Below, piece after piece: positions 51,433 to 59,750 of a DNA stretch of 64,000 nucleotides. The stretch's first letter is position 1. Each line of letters starts with the position of its first letter. Source of the DNA: JAWLHJ01 sp039587535 (GTDB taxonomy: Bacteria > Gemmatimonadota > Gemmatimonadetes > Longimicrobiales > Gaopeijiaceae). The stretch covers positions 1 through 64,000 of the forward strand of contig JBDHIF010000008.1 in the NCBI GenBank assembly GCA_039587535.1. The letters are read 5' to 3'. Made by a program: the position numbers and the translations under genes. The notes beneath the pieces were generated by a model. It made no database searches and was not told the origin of the DNA. It saw only the letters and a program-made list of their open reading frames with translations.

Positions 51433-53031
51433 CTACGGTGCCGCTTCGAGCGCCCTCCGATACGTGTCCGCGTCCCGGTCGCCGGCTTCGAGGAGTGCGT
51501 CGGCACGGGCCTGGGCGCTGTCCGCCGCCGCTGTGCGACCTTCCGCTCGGTACAGGGAGGCCAGGCTCAGCCAGATATTGGCGTTGTCCGGGTTCTCCGC
51601 GACCCCCTTCACGAACGCGGCTTCGGCGCCGTCCAGGTTACCGGCCACACGAAGCACGCCGCCAGCCTTCGCCCACTCGTTGGAGGTGTCGGACTGCAGG
51701 ATCGGAAGGGCCGCCACGCCCGCGCCGACGAGGGCTGCACCCGTCAGCGACAGGAGTCGTCGCCATCTCCCGTCTCGGACCGCCGCCGTCAGAATCGCCA
51801 CACCGGCTCCGGCGAATACGCCCAGTGACGGAACCATCACGACCCTCAGACGCGCGATATAGAAGAAGAGGAGGACGGTGGCAGCGGCGGTAGCCAGTGG
51901 AATCCAGAGGTGGAGCCTCTCCCTACGCATCGCGATCGACATGCCGGGGATGGCAAGGGCGAAGAGGAGCAGGAACGAGGGCGTCCACCGCAAGACGCCG
52001 GAGTAGTGTCGTTGATAGTCGAAGCTCGCGTAGGTCGTGGCCTCGAAGTCATTCACCAGGAGCAAAGATCGTCGCCCCAGGAGCGCGAGCTCGCGGCCAG
52101 GGTTCTCGGCCACGTGGGCGAGTCCGCGTCGGAAGTACCAGCTCGAGACTTCCCGGTCCTCGAAGGGCCGCCCCTCCACCTCCTCCGCGAGGACCTTCAT
52201 GCTCGCGAAGATGTCTCCATCGAAGCCGGACGGAAGGACGTATTGGGCCTCGGCCTGAGGGTTGTGTCCGATGTAGAAGTTGTGCCCCGCGCTCGTGGTC
52301 AGGAGCACCAGCTCACCGGAGGCTGCGACGTTGACGAGCGTCACGGGGGCCACTCCCATCGCGAGCCCGGCCGCCAGAGCGAGTGCGGCTCGTGAGGGTG
52401 CGGGCGATCGACGAAGCCACGGTACCGTCAGGGCCGCCAGGCCGGCCAACAGCACGTTCGGGCGAGTGGCTGCGGTGAGTCCGAACAGCAGGCCCGCCGC
52501 AAGGAATCCGCGGGGCCGGCGGGCGCGGTCGACGACCACCAGTGCTGCGGTCAACAGGAAGAGGGTGAGCGGCACCGGGTTCAGGTCCGCCGCGAAGAAC
52601 ACGAGCGGGCCGTAAACGGCCGTCACCAGGCCGGCCGCCCATCCGGCGATGGCTCCGAAGTGCCGCCACGCCAGGAGCGACACCATCGCGCAGGTACCGG
52701 CATCCATCAGGCCGGTCACGACCCGAATGCCGTAGAACGCGTTCTCGCCGAGAAGCTGGTACAAGCCGGCAAGGAAGTACGGGTAGAGCGGGCTGTTCAG
52801 GGAAAGAGGACCATCGAAGGGAACCAGGTCGCCCCCCGAGATTGCCTCGGCCGCGAGCAGGTAGGGCAGGTTGCCGCCGAGGGGGTTGAAGTAGAGCGGG
52901 TCGGCCAGCATCACCTCGTTGTGGACGAGGCGGAGGGCCGCCGCCGCGAGCCACACGCCAAGGAGCATTCGTACGGGAGGCCGGGCGTGACGGCTCGGAG
53001 CCACCAGGGCGCGGGACGTTGTCGACGACAT
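51433..53031 (-). CDS. Multipass glycosyltransferase-39-like membrane protein with C-terminal TPR-like segment
   Basis: A 532-residue protein with about ten membrane segments (from LLGVWLAAAALRLVHNEVM to LLSLTGAALVGAGVAALPIL). The luminal loop acid/aromatic pattern near FNPLGGNLPYLLAAEAI and PLYPYFLAGLYQLLG is typical of GT39/PMT-like polyprenyl-sugar transferases. Residues 455-520 (AGNLDGAEAAFVKGVAENPDNANIWLSLASLYRAEG) resemble one or two TPR repeats. The substrate is unknown. A TAGATT lies six bases before the ATG, so the transcript may be leaderless. Confidence 0.75.
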   Translation of the reverse strand: MSSTTSRALVAPSRHARPPVRMLLGVWLAAAALRLVHNEVMLADPLYFNPLGGNLPYLLAAEAISGGDLVPFDGPLSLNSPLYPYFLAGLYQLLGENAFYGIRVVTGLMDAGTCAMVSLLAWRHFGAIAGWAAGLVTAVYGPLVFFAADLNPVPLTLFLLTAALVVVDRARRPRGFLAAGLLFGLTAATRPNVLLAGLAALTVPWLRRSPAPSRAALALAAGLAMGVAPVTLVNVAASGELVLLTTSAGHNFYIGHNPQAEAQYVLPSGFDGDIFASMKVLAEEVEGRPFEDREVSSWYFRRGLAHVAENPGRELALLGRRSLLLVNDFEATTYASFDYQRHYSGVLRWTPSFLLLFALAIPGMSIAMRRERLHLWIPLATAAATVLLFFYIARLRVVMVPSLGVFAGAGVAILTAAVRDGRWRRLLSLTGAALVGAGVAALPILQSDTSNEWAKAGGVLRVAGNLDGAEAAFVKGVAENPDNANIWLSLASLYRAEGRTAAADSAQARADALLEAGDRDADTYRRALEAAP

Positions 53032-53037
53032 GGGCAG

Positions 53038-53043
53038 AATCTA
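53038..53043 (-). promoter_or_regulatory. Candidate -10 for a leaderless transcript
   Basis: On the minus strand TAGATT is followed by CTGCCC and then the ATG of the GT39-like gene. A -10 this close would start transcription at or near the start codon. No good -35 is seen. Confidence 0.3.
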
Positions 53044-53176
53044 CCGGTCGCTGGCGTGCCGGCTACCCACGTTGAAGATTCAGCGTGCTCGATCCGTAGA
53101 ACAAGCTGACCCGGCACCGCGCCGAGCACGGACGTCGGAAACGCTGGCCACAGCACACCTCGGAAGGGAGGGACCC

Positions 53177-53764
53177 GTGGGAGCCTGGATTCCCCTGATC
53201 GTCATTGTCGCCGTCATCGGTTATGGCATCATGCTCTACAACCGCCTGGTCGCCCTCCGGGAGCGATTCAAGAACGCGTTCGCCCAGATCGACGTGCAGC
53301 TGAAACGTCGCTACGACCTGATCCCCAACCTCGTGGAGACGGCGAAGGGGTACATGAGCCACGAGAAGGACACGCTGGAGGCTGTGATCCGCGCGCGGAA
53401 CGAGGCCCAGAAGGTGGAGCAGGTGGCCTCCAGCAACCCGGGTGATCCATCGGCGATGCAGAAGCTCGCCAGCGCCGAGCAGCAGCTCGGGGGAGCGCTT
53501 TCCCGGTTGTTCGCACTCTCCGAGGCGTACCCGGACCTCAAGGCCAATCAGAACATGATGCAGCTGCAGGAGGAGCTCGCGTCGACCGAAAACCGTATCG
53601 CCTTCTCGCGACAGGCCTTCAACGACGCGGTCATGACCTACAACACGGCGCGTCAGACAGTCCCGACGAACATCGTGGCCAACTCGTTCCGATTCGAGGC
53701 CGCCGAGTTCTTCGAGATCGACCGGGACGAGGAGCGTGACGCGCCCCGAGTCTCGTTCGGCTGA
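53177..53764 (+). CDS. LemA family protein
   Basis: A 195-residue protein with one N-terminal membrane segment (about 4-21: WIPLIVIVAVIGYGIMLY) and the LemA helical domain. Signatures include NRLVALRERFKNAFAQIDVQLKRRYDLIPNLVE, EAYPDLKANQNMMQLQEEL and STENRIAFSRQAFNDAVMTYN. The GTG is preceded by GGAAGGGAGGG. LemA proteins are commonly next to M48 membrane proteases, as here; the partnership is known from gene order more than from biochemistry. Confidence 0.93.
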   Translation: MGAWIPLIVIVAVIGYGIMLYNRLVALRERFKNAFAQIDVQLKRRYDLIPNLVETAKGYMSHEKDTLEAVIRARNEAQKVEQVASSNPGDPSAMQKLASAEQQLGGALSRLFALSEAYPDLKANQNMMQLQEELASTENRIAFSRQAFNDAVMTYNTARQTVPTNIVANSFRFEAAEFFEIDRDEERDAPRVSFG

Positions 53765-53847
53765 GCCGCCAAGGGGCGCGTGGCGCGTTGACCGACCGGG
53801 GCCCACACGGCGCCCCGGCGTCATGAGGCGCTGACGCGGCATCTCCG

Positions 53848-55860
53848 ATGGACTTCTTCGAGGCACAGGGAAGGGCGCGTAGCCTGTCTCGCCGGCTGGT
53901 GGTGCTGTACGGGCTGGCGGTGACGGTGATCATCGTCGGTGTCTACATGACCGTCGCCGTGGGATTGCAGTTCGCCCCGACCGAAGAGGGTCTGGAGGCG
54001 GCGGCGCGCCCGCTGTTCGATCCCCCCCTCTTCGCCGCGGTGGCGGTTGGTATGCTCGCGGTCATCGGCGGAGGCTCAGCCTTCAGGACGGCTCAGCTTC
54101 GCCGGGGAGGGGGCGCGGTCGCCGAGCTGCTGGGCGGCCGACGCCTGGATCCTGGCTCGTCCGACCCGCTCGAGCGGCGGCTCCTGAACGTGGTCGAGGA
54201 AATGGCCATCGCCTCGGGGATTCCCGTGCCAGCCGTGTATGTCATGGACAACGAGGCGGGAATCAACGCCTTCGCCGCCGGCCACACCATCCACGACGCG
54301 GCAGTGGCGATCACTCGCGGAGGGTTGGAGACCCTTAGCCGGGACGAGCTTCAGGGCGTGATGGCCCATGAGTTCAGCCACATCCTCAACGGCGACATGC
54401 GGCTCAATATCCGCCTCATGGGGGTGCTCTTCGGCATCCTGCTGCTGACGGTCATCGGTCGGGGGATTCTCCGGGGCGGGTACTACTCCGGCGGATCCCG
54501 GCGGAGCCGTGCAGGGAAGGGCAACGGCGGCCAGATCGTGCTCGTGGGCATCGCGCTCATCGTGCTCGGGTACCTCGGGGTGTTCTTCGGTCGGTTGATT
54601 CAGGCGGCGGTATCCCGCCAGAGAGAGTTCCTCGCGGACGCCGCGGCGGTTCAGTTCACGCGGAATCCGCTAGGGATCTCGGGGGCCCTCAGGAAGATCG
54701 GAGGATCCGCCAACGGGTCGAAGATCCAGAACCATCACGCTCAGGAGGCCGGCCACCTCTTCTTCAGCGAGGGCATTCGTAGCGCCTTTTCCAGCTCTTT
54801 CGCCACGCACCCTCCGCTGGATGTCAGGATCAGGCGGGTCGACCCCGCGTGGGACGGAACCTACGTGGAGCCCGAGCGGGTCACCGCCGTGGCCGTCGAA
54901 GACCGGGCCGGCGGCGGTGGCGGGGGCCGGATCGCCACAACCGGAGGACCGTTCCCCGTGCCTATTCCCGGGCTGCCGGACATGGCGGATGGCGGAATCG
55001 CGGCCGCCGGCGTGCTGGCCACGGCGGGTACGCTGAACGCGGGTCACCTGGAACGGGCGCGTACCATCCTGGCGAAGATTCCAGAAGAGGCACGGGAGGC
55101 TGCCCGCGACGCCGGGGGCGCCGTGGCGGTCGTGGTGGCACTGCTGCTGGCGGACGATCCCGACATCCGAGAACGTCAGGACAAGTTGGTAGGGGAAGCG
55201 CTGGGAGAGGAGTGGGCGGGGCGGGCGGCACGCCTTCGCTCATCCGTTGTCCAGGCTGGGCCCCAGGGACGGCTGCCGCTGCTGGAGCTCTGTCTCCCGT
55301 CTCTGAGATCGCTGGACGAACATCGGGCCGATGCGCTGCGCCGGTTGGTGGGTCCGTTGTCCAGAGCGGACGGAGCGGTTGATGTGTTTGATTTCGCCCT
55401 CTTCCACGTACTCCGCCGCGCACTCCCCGGCGGCTCGGATCCGGCCAGCTCGGGCAGGGTCGGCGCGGGCCTGTCTCGCCGACGGGCCGAGGCTGAAGCG
55501 CTCCTTTCCGCGCTGGCTTGGGCGGGATCACAGGACGAGGATGGGGCGATCGAGGCGTTTCGGGCGGGGTCAGCGGAGTGGGGATCCTCCGCGGCGTCGG
55601 CGCTCCGGCTGCAGCCCGTCGGGGGCCTGGATCTGGAGCGTGTGGACCACGCGCTCGGCCGAATGGAGACGCTCCCTCCGAAGGACCGTAAGAAGCTTCT
55701 CCGGGCGCTAGAGCGCACGGTTCTGGCTGATCGCGCGGTGACCGTGGACGAGCTCGAGTTGCTTCGAGCCGTGGCGGAGGCCCTGGACGTACCCATGCCG
55801 CCGCTTTCGGTGACGGACGTGAATTCGGAGCGCTCGGACGCGACGCGGGCAGGCGGCTAG
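53848..55860 (+). CDS. M48-family membrane metalloprotease with C-terminal TerB-like region
   Basis: A 670-residue protein. Membrane segments lie at about 18-40, 61-77, 189-205 and 228-250. The zinc-protease motif is HEFSH (174-178), and the third ligand is Glu260 in QREFLADAAAV. This N-terminal half matches HtpX/M48B enzymes. From residue 350 on there is a linker and a long extension. It includes helical segments LPLLELCLPSLRSLDEHR with ADGAVDVFDFALFHVLRR, and DRKKLLRALERTVLADRAVTVDELELLRAVAEAL, which resemble TerB-like helical repeats. The extension roughly doubles the usual size. It is 83 bases after lemA and likely cotranscribed. Confidence 0.88.
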   Translation: MDFFEAQGRARSLSRRLVVLYGLAVTVIIVGVYMTVAVGLQFAPTEEGLEAAARPLFDPPLFAAVAVGMLAVIGGGSAFRTAQLRRGGGAVAELLGGRRLDPGSSDPLERRLLNVVEEMAIASGIPVPAVYVMDNEAGINAFAAGHTIHDAAVAITRGGLETLSRDELQGVMAHEFSHILNGDMRLNIRLMGVLFGILLLTVIGRGILRGGYYSGGSRRSRAGKGNGGQIVLVGIALIVLGYLGVFFGRLIQAAVSRQREFLADAAAVQFTRNPLGISGALRKIGGSANGSKIQNHHAQEAGHLFFSEGIRSAFSSSFATHPPLDVRIRRVDPAWDGTYVEPERVTAVAVEDRAGGGGGGRIATTGGPFPVPIPGLPDMADGGIAAAGVLATAGTLNAGHLERARTILAKIPEEAREAARDAGGAVAVVVALLLADDPDIRERQDKLVGEALGEEWAGRAARLRSSVVQAGPQGRLPLLELCLPSLRSLDEHRADALRRLVGPLSRADGAVDVFDFALFHVLRRALPGGSDPASSGRVGAGLSRRRAEAEALLSALAWAGSQDEDGAIEAFRAGSAEWGSSAASALRLQPVGGLDLERVDHALGRMETLPPKDRKKLLRALERTVLADRAVTVDELELLRAVAEALDVPMPPLSVTDVNSERSDATRAGG

Positions 55861-56273
55861 GCCCCGGGCGCATCCCGCTGGAGGTCGTGTCTGCCCTTCC
55901 AGGCAATCCAAGCGCCTCCGGCCGATCCCGTGGTCATGAGCAGCAGGCCCATCCCCCGGAGCACAGCACCAATCTCCTGGGCCTGTGATAGGCGGCCCAC
56001 TCGGAGCAGCATGACCGTCCAGTCGTGGCTGTCGACGTCCACGGGTCCGAACGGTGAAACCAAGGGTAGGGCCTGGGCTCGGGCGTCGGCGGCGTAGACG
56101 GCCGCTCCCTAGAGCGCAGTTCCCAGACAGGAAAAGGCCTCGTGGCCCATCTCGTGGATGCCGAGGTTGATGCCGGCGAAGATGGAGCTGTAGGCCGGAT
56201 CCGTCAGGTGACGATGGAGAATCCAGGCCAGCAGCAGCAGGATGGCGATCCGCACCCGAGCCCTTATCGCCAC
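55857..56273 (-). pseudogene. Decayed HEMGH membrane-metalloprotease gene
   Basis: The minus-strand frame from GTG reads a membrane segment (VRIAILLLLAWIL), then NLGIHEMGHEAFSCLGTAL, in which HEMGH (residues 40-44) is a zinc-protease motif. A TAG stop occurs at codon 55. The same frame then continues as GAAVYAADARAQALPLVSPFG and a C-terminal membrane segment (LLLMTTGSAGGAWIAW). The join from HEMGH to CLGT skips the middle of the expected protein, so there appears to be an internal deletion as well as the stop. The end converges with the M48 gene by four bases. The family is M50-like by motif only. Confidence 0.7.
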
Positions 56274-56404
56274 TTCGGACCCTCCTCACGTTTCACCGGA
56301 CGCGGTCCGGTCGTATACTCACGGCTCCGGGACCGGCCGAAGACGTCCGGCGCAGTCCCTGGCACAGACAAGCTCATCCTCAGCACGACGGGGTCATAGA
56401 CATC

Positions 56405-56923
56405 ATGAACGATCGCGCCAGCATGCTCCTCGGTGGCCGCCGCGAGCGGATTGAGCGGGTTCTCGGCCGCAAGCTCGCCCCCCCCAGCGCAGGAGCGGAA
56501 GGATCTCTTTCCGGTACGAACCGCGCCTATCTGTTGGGTGAAGCCAAGGATCTCTACTGGAACGAGCTTGAGTGGGAGCATATCACCGACGAAGAGGCTT
56601 TGGACGAGGGGCCTCTGACCGGGCTCATCTTTCCAGGCTTTCTGGCCTACGTCCGCGGTCTCCTCCTGAGCGAAGTCATGCCGGATGCGAAGGCGCCGGC
56701 AAGTCCCCGCCCCCAGGTCGTGCAGGACATCCTGTCGTTTCTCGCCAAGCGTGTCGTGGAGCTCGAAGAGCAGATCGACGATACCGAGGAGGACGGCGAG
56801 GGGCGTTTGAGGCGGGATCGGGACGCCACGAGTCACCTGCTGGATCTGGTTCTCTACGTCTTCCATGAGTTGGGCGCGGAGGAGATCGAGCGCTTGGAAG
56901 CCGACCGGCACGCGTCGGCGTAG
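56405..56923 (+). CDS. Hypothetical protein
   Basis: A 172-residue soluble, acidic protein that I do not recognise. It opens NDRASMLLGGRRERIERVLG, has DLYWNELEWEHITDEEALDEGPLTGLIFPGFLAYVRGLLL and a strongly charged helix LAKRVVELEEQIDDTEEDGEGRLRR, and ends in HLLDLVLYVFHELGAEEIERLEAD. No cysteine or metal motif is visible. Codon use matches its neighbours, supporting a real gene. It is followed by the phosphodiesterase gene after 14 bases. Confidence 0.75.
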   Translation: MNDRASMLLGGRRERIERVLGRKLAPPSAGAEGSLSGTNRAYLLGEAKDLYWNELEWEHITDEEALDEGPLTGLIFPGFLAYVRGLLLSEVMPDAKAPASPRPQVVQDILSFLAKRVVELEEQIDDTEEDGEGRLRRDRDATSHLLDLVLYVFHELGAEEIERLEADRHASA

Positions 56924-56937
56924 AGGGAGCGCGACCG

Positions 56938-57783
56938 TTGGGCTTCGGCTCCGGCCCCCGGCCCGGCCGACCTTACCTTGCGGGCCGACCCATGTTGGTG
57001 GCCCACCGCGGTGGCTCGAAGATCGCTCCGGAGAACACGCTCGTCGCGTTTCGGCAGGCGGTCGGACTATGGGACGCGGACATGCTTGAGGTGGACGTGC
57101 AGCTGACCCGGGACCGCGTGCCCGTGGTCATCCACGATCCCACTGTGGACCGTACCACCGACGGATCCGGATTCGTCCGCGACATGGGTATCACCGATCT
57201 CAGGCGGCTGGACGCGGGCGCACGATTCCGCGACCCCGGCGGGGGAACGCCGTGGTCGGGGCGGGGGGTCCGCATTCCCACGCTGGACGAGGTGCTGGAG
57301 GCGCACCCGGACGTCTGGATCAACGTCGAGTGCAAGGGGCCGGACGTCGCCGCCCCGACCCTGGAAACGGTCCTCCGCCACGGGGCGCAGGACCGGGTCC
57401 TCATCGCGGCCGAGTATGAGCGGTGGCGGCGCGGGGCCCGCGGCTACCCTGGTCCATGGGGGGCCAGCCGGCACCACGTGCTCCTGTTCCGGGTATTGTG
57501 TGCCCTCCCTCGTGCGGCCGGGTACACGCCGGGGGCAGATGTGCTGCAGGTGCCCGAGATGTGGAAAGGGACGCGCATCGTGACACCGCGCTTCATCGAA
57601 CAGGCTCACCGAAAGAACATCCCCGTCCAGGTTTGGACCGTGGACGATCGGGATGACATGGTCCGACTCCTGAAGTGGGGCGTGGACGGGATCCAAACGG
57701 ATCGTCCGGACATTTTGGCGCACGTCCTGCACGGTCACTGCGGCCGCCCGCCGGCTCCTGGGCTGCCACGGGAGGGGGAGTGA
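56938..57783 (+). CDS. Glycerophosphodiester phosphodiesterase
   Basis: Hydrolyses glycerophosphodiesters from phospholipid turnover to glycerol 3-phosphate and alcohol. The 281-residue TIM-barrel protein has AHRGGSKIAPENTLVAF (His23, Arg24, Glu32, Asn33), EVDVQLTRDRVPVVIHD (Glu51, Asp53, His66) and the closing VWTVDDRDDMVRLLKWGVDGIQTDRPD. No signal peptide is obvious. The start is TTG with GAGGGAG seven bases upstream; an ATG 54 bases later sits directly before the catalytic strand and is less likely. It overlaps tilS by one base (TGATG). Confidence 0.93.
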   Translation: MGFGSGPRPGRPYLAGRPMLVAHRGGSKIAPENTLVAFRQAVGLWDADMLEVDVQLTRDRVPVVIHDPTVDRTTDGSGFVRDMGITDLRRLDAGARFRDPGGGTPWSGRGVRIPTLDEVLEAHPDVWINVECKGPDVAAPTLETVLRHGAQDRVLIAAEYERWRRGARGYPGPWGASRHHVLLFRVLCALPRAAGYTPGADVLQVPEMWKGTRIVTPRFIEQAHRKNIPVQVWTVDDRDDMVRLLKWGVDGIQTDRPDILAHVLHGHCGRPPAPGLPREGE

Positions 57784-59165
57784 TGGCACGTTCCAGGATG
57801 TCGCGGACGGCGGCGGCGGTCGATGCCGCATTTGCCTCGTCCTGCCGTGACGCACGGGCACCCCGGGAGGGTGACACGATCGTTCTGGCGGTGTCGGGTG
57901 GGCTGGACTCCACCGTTCTGACGCATCTTGCGCGATTCGGCTGGCCTGCCGGGCCTCGGCTGGTCCTGGCTCACTTCGACCACAAGATGCGCCCCGGAAG
58001 CGACGGAGATGCCCGGTGGCTCGAGGCCCTGTGCGGCGCCTGGGACCTGGAGCTCGTCACCGGGGCTGCGGAGCGGCCCCCGAGCTCCGAAGCAGAGGCC
58101 CGAGCGCAACGCTATGCGTTTCTCCTCGAAGTGCGGGACACCGTTGGCGCGAGCTACGTCGCCACGGCTCATCACGCCGACGACCAAGCCGAGACCGCGC
58201 TCTTTCGGATCTTTCGAGGCACGGGCCCGGCGGGGCTCACGGGTGTGCAGACCTTCCGGGGCGACGGTGTCTGGCGTCCGCTTCTGCCGGTGTGGCGAGA
58301 GGAGCTGTTGGGCTACGCCCGCCTGCATGGCCTGGAATGGAGGGACGATCCGACCAACGAGGCGCTGGGCTACGCACGGAATGCGCTCCGCAACCGCATC
58401 CTTCCCGACGCGGAGGCGTTGGTGGCGCCGGGCGCTCGCCGTTCCCTTGTGCGGTTCGCGGAGCAGGCGGCGTTCGACGAGGAAGGATGGGCCAGCTTGA
58501 TCCCCGGACTTCTGGCTTCCGCAGCCGTAGTGCGGACTGGGGATGCAATCGGGTTCGATCGGGGGGCCTTCTTGAGACACCATGCCGCCGTGCAGGCCCG
58601 GATGTTTCGAGCGTTGGCGGCGGAGCTGAACCTTACGGCCGACGCTCGCCAGACGGCGCGCGCGGTGGATTTCGTGACGGCTGGAGCGAGCGGGCGAACG
58701 TTGCAGCTGGGTCGAGGCATCGTCCTCGCGCGTGAGCTCGACCGACTCGTGTTATCGACTGTACCGACCAGGGCCTTGCCCGCCGACCGCGCGGTCGTGA
58801 TCCCCGGCGCGACGCCCGGTCGCGGACATGCCCTTCTGGCCGGACGCGAGGTGCAGGTCTCCTGGGCCGCCGGCGTGGCCGTCGACGCACCCATCGTGGA
58901 GCGTTTCGACGGCGAGGCACTGAGCTACCCTCTCACCGTTCGTGCCTGGGAAGATGGAGACCGGATGCGCACGGGCAGCGGGGTCAGGAAGCTGAAGCGG
59001 CTATTTCTCGAGGCGCGGGTTCCGGCGTCGGCACGCCGCCAGCTACCCGTGCTGGCCGATGCGGACGGCGAGATTCTCTGGGTCCCGAGAGTCGCTCGGG
59101 CGCGAATCGCATCCGTGGGATCTCAGCGGCTCCAGTCGGGCGTGCTCACTGTGGGCGTGACATGA
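57783..59165 (+). CDS. tilS: tRNA(Ile)-lysidine synthase
   Basis: Adds lysine to C34 of the CAU-anticodon isoleucine tRNA with ATP. The 460-residue protein has the PP-loop SGGLDS (38-43), LAHFDHKMRPGSDGD, and HHADDQAETALFRIFRGTGPAGL. A central and a C-terminal TilS domain follow, with DGDRMRTGSGVRKLKRLF and the terminal LPVLADADGEILWVPR. It is followed by hpt and ftsH, the classic tilS-hpt-ftsH order. The tRNA substrate itself is not in the window unless the CAU tRNA at 43 kb is that species. Confidence 0.94.
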   Translation: MARSRMSRTAAAVDAAFASSCRDARAPREGDTIVLAVSGGLDSTVLTHLARFGWPAGPRLVLAHFDHKMRPGSDGDARWLEALCGAWDLELVTGAAERPPSSEAEARAQRYAFLLEVRDTVGASYVATAHHADDQAETALFRIFRGTGPAGLTGVQTFRGDGVWRPLLPVWREELLGYARLHGLEWRDDPTNEALGYARNALRNRILPDAEALVAPGARRSLVRFAEQAAFDEEGWASLIPGLLASAAVVRTGDAIGFDRGAFLRHHAAVQARMFRALAAELNLTADARQTARAVDFVTAGASGRTLQLGRGIVLARELDRLVLSTVPTRALPADRAVVIPGATPGRGHALLAGREVQVSWAAGVAVDAPIVERFDGEALSYPLTVRAWEDGDRMRTGSGVRKLKRLFLEARVPASARRQLPVLADADGEILWVPRVARARIASVGSQRLQSGVLTVGVT

Positions 59166-59680
59166 AGGAGACAACGCTCACCGTCCTCTACGATGCGGAG
59201 ACCATTGCTGTCCGGGTCGAGCAGGTGGCGCGTGAGATCGAGGCAGCGTACGACCCGGAAGACCGACTCCTGATCGTAGGCGTGCTCAAGGGGTCATGGG
59301 TATTCACGGCAGACCTGGTGCGGGCGCTTACCGTTCCGGTCCAGGTGGACTTTCTCAGCGTCTCCAGCTACGGACAGGGTACGGTCTCCAGTGGGCAGGT
59401 ACAGATCGAGTCGGAGACCCGCATTCCGGTGCGGCACCGCAACGTCCTTCTGGTCGAGGACATGGTCGACTCGGGCCGGACCCTGGACCGTGTGGTCGAG
59501 CTACTCCTGGAGCGGGGCGCCCGCAGCGTCGAGGTGTGCGCCCTCCTTCACAAGCGGCTCGCCGAGCCGGATCATCCGCCCCGCTTCGTCGGCTTCGATG
59601 CACCCAATGCCTTCCTCGTGGGGTATGGATTGGATCGCGCTGAAGACTTTCGCCAATTGCCATATATCGCGAGCCTATAG
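59162..59680 (+). CDS. hpt: Hypoxanthine phosphoribosyltransferase
   Basis: Salvages hypoxanthine or guanine to IMP or GMP with PRPP. The 172-residue protein has the family start (DAETIAVRVEQVAREI), VLKGSWVFTADLVRAL, the flexible loop SVSSYGQGTVSSGQV and the PRPP motif VEDMVDSGRT (98-107). The C-terminal FVGFDAPNAFLVGYGLD is also usual. The ATG overlaps the tilS stop (ATGA). A 70-base gap precedes ftsH. Confidence 0.95.
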   Translation: MKETTLTVLYDAETIAVRVEQVAREIEAAYDPEDRLLIVGVLKGSWVFTADLVRALTVPVQVDFLSVSSYGQGTVSSGQVQIESETRIPVRHRNVLLVEDMVDSGRTLDRVVELLLERGARSVEVCALLHKRLAEPDHPPRFVGFDAPNAFLVGYGLDRAEDFRQLPYIASL

Positions 59681-59750
59681 GGTGACGGGGCCTGCCCCCT
59701 CGTGCCCTGGCAGTTCGACCTGCTGACCGGGCTCTCCAGAGTGAAGCTTG

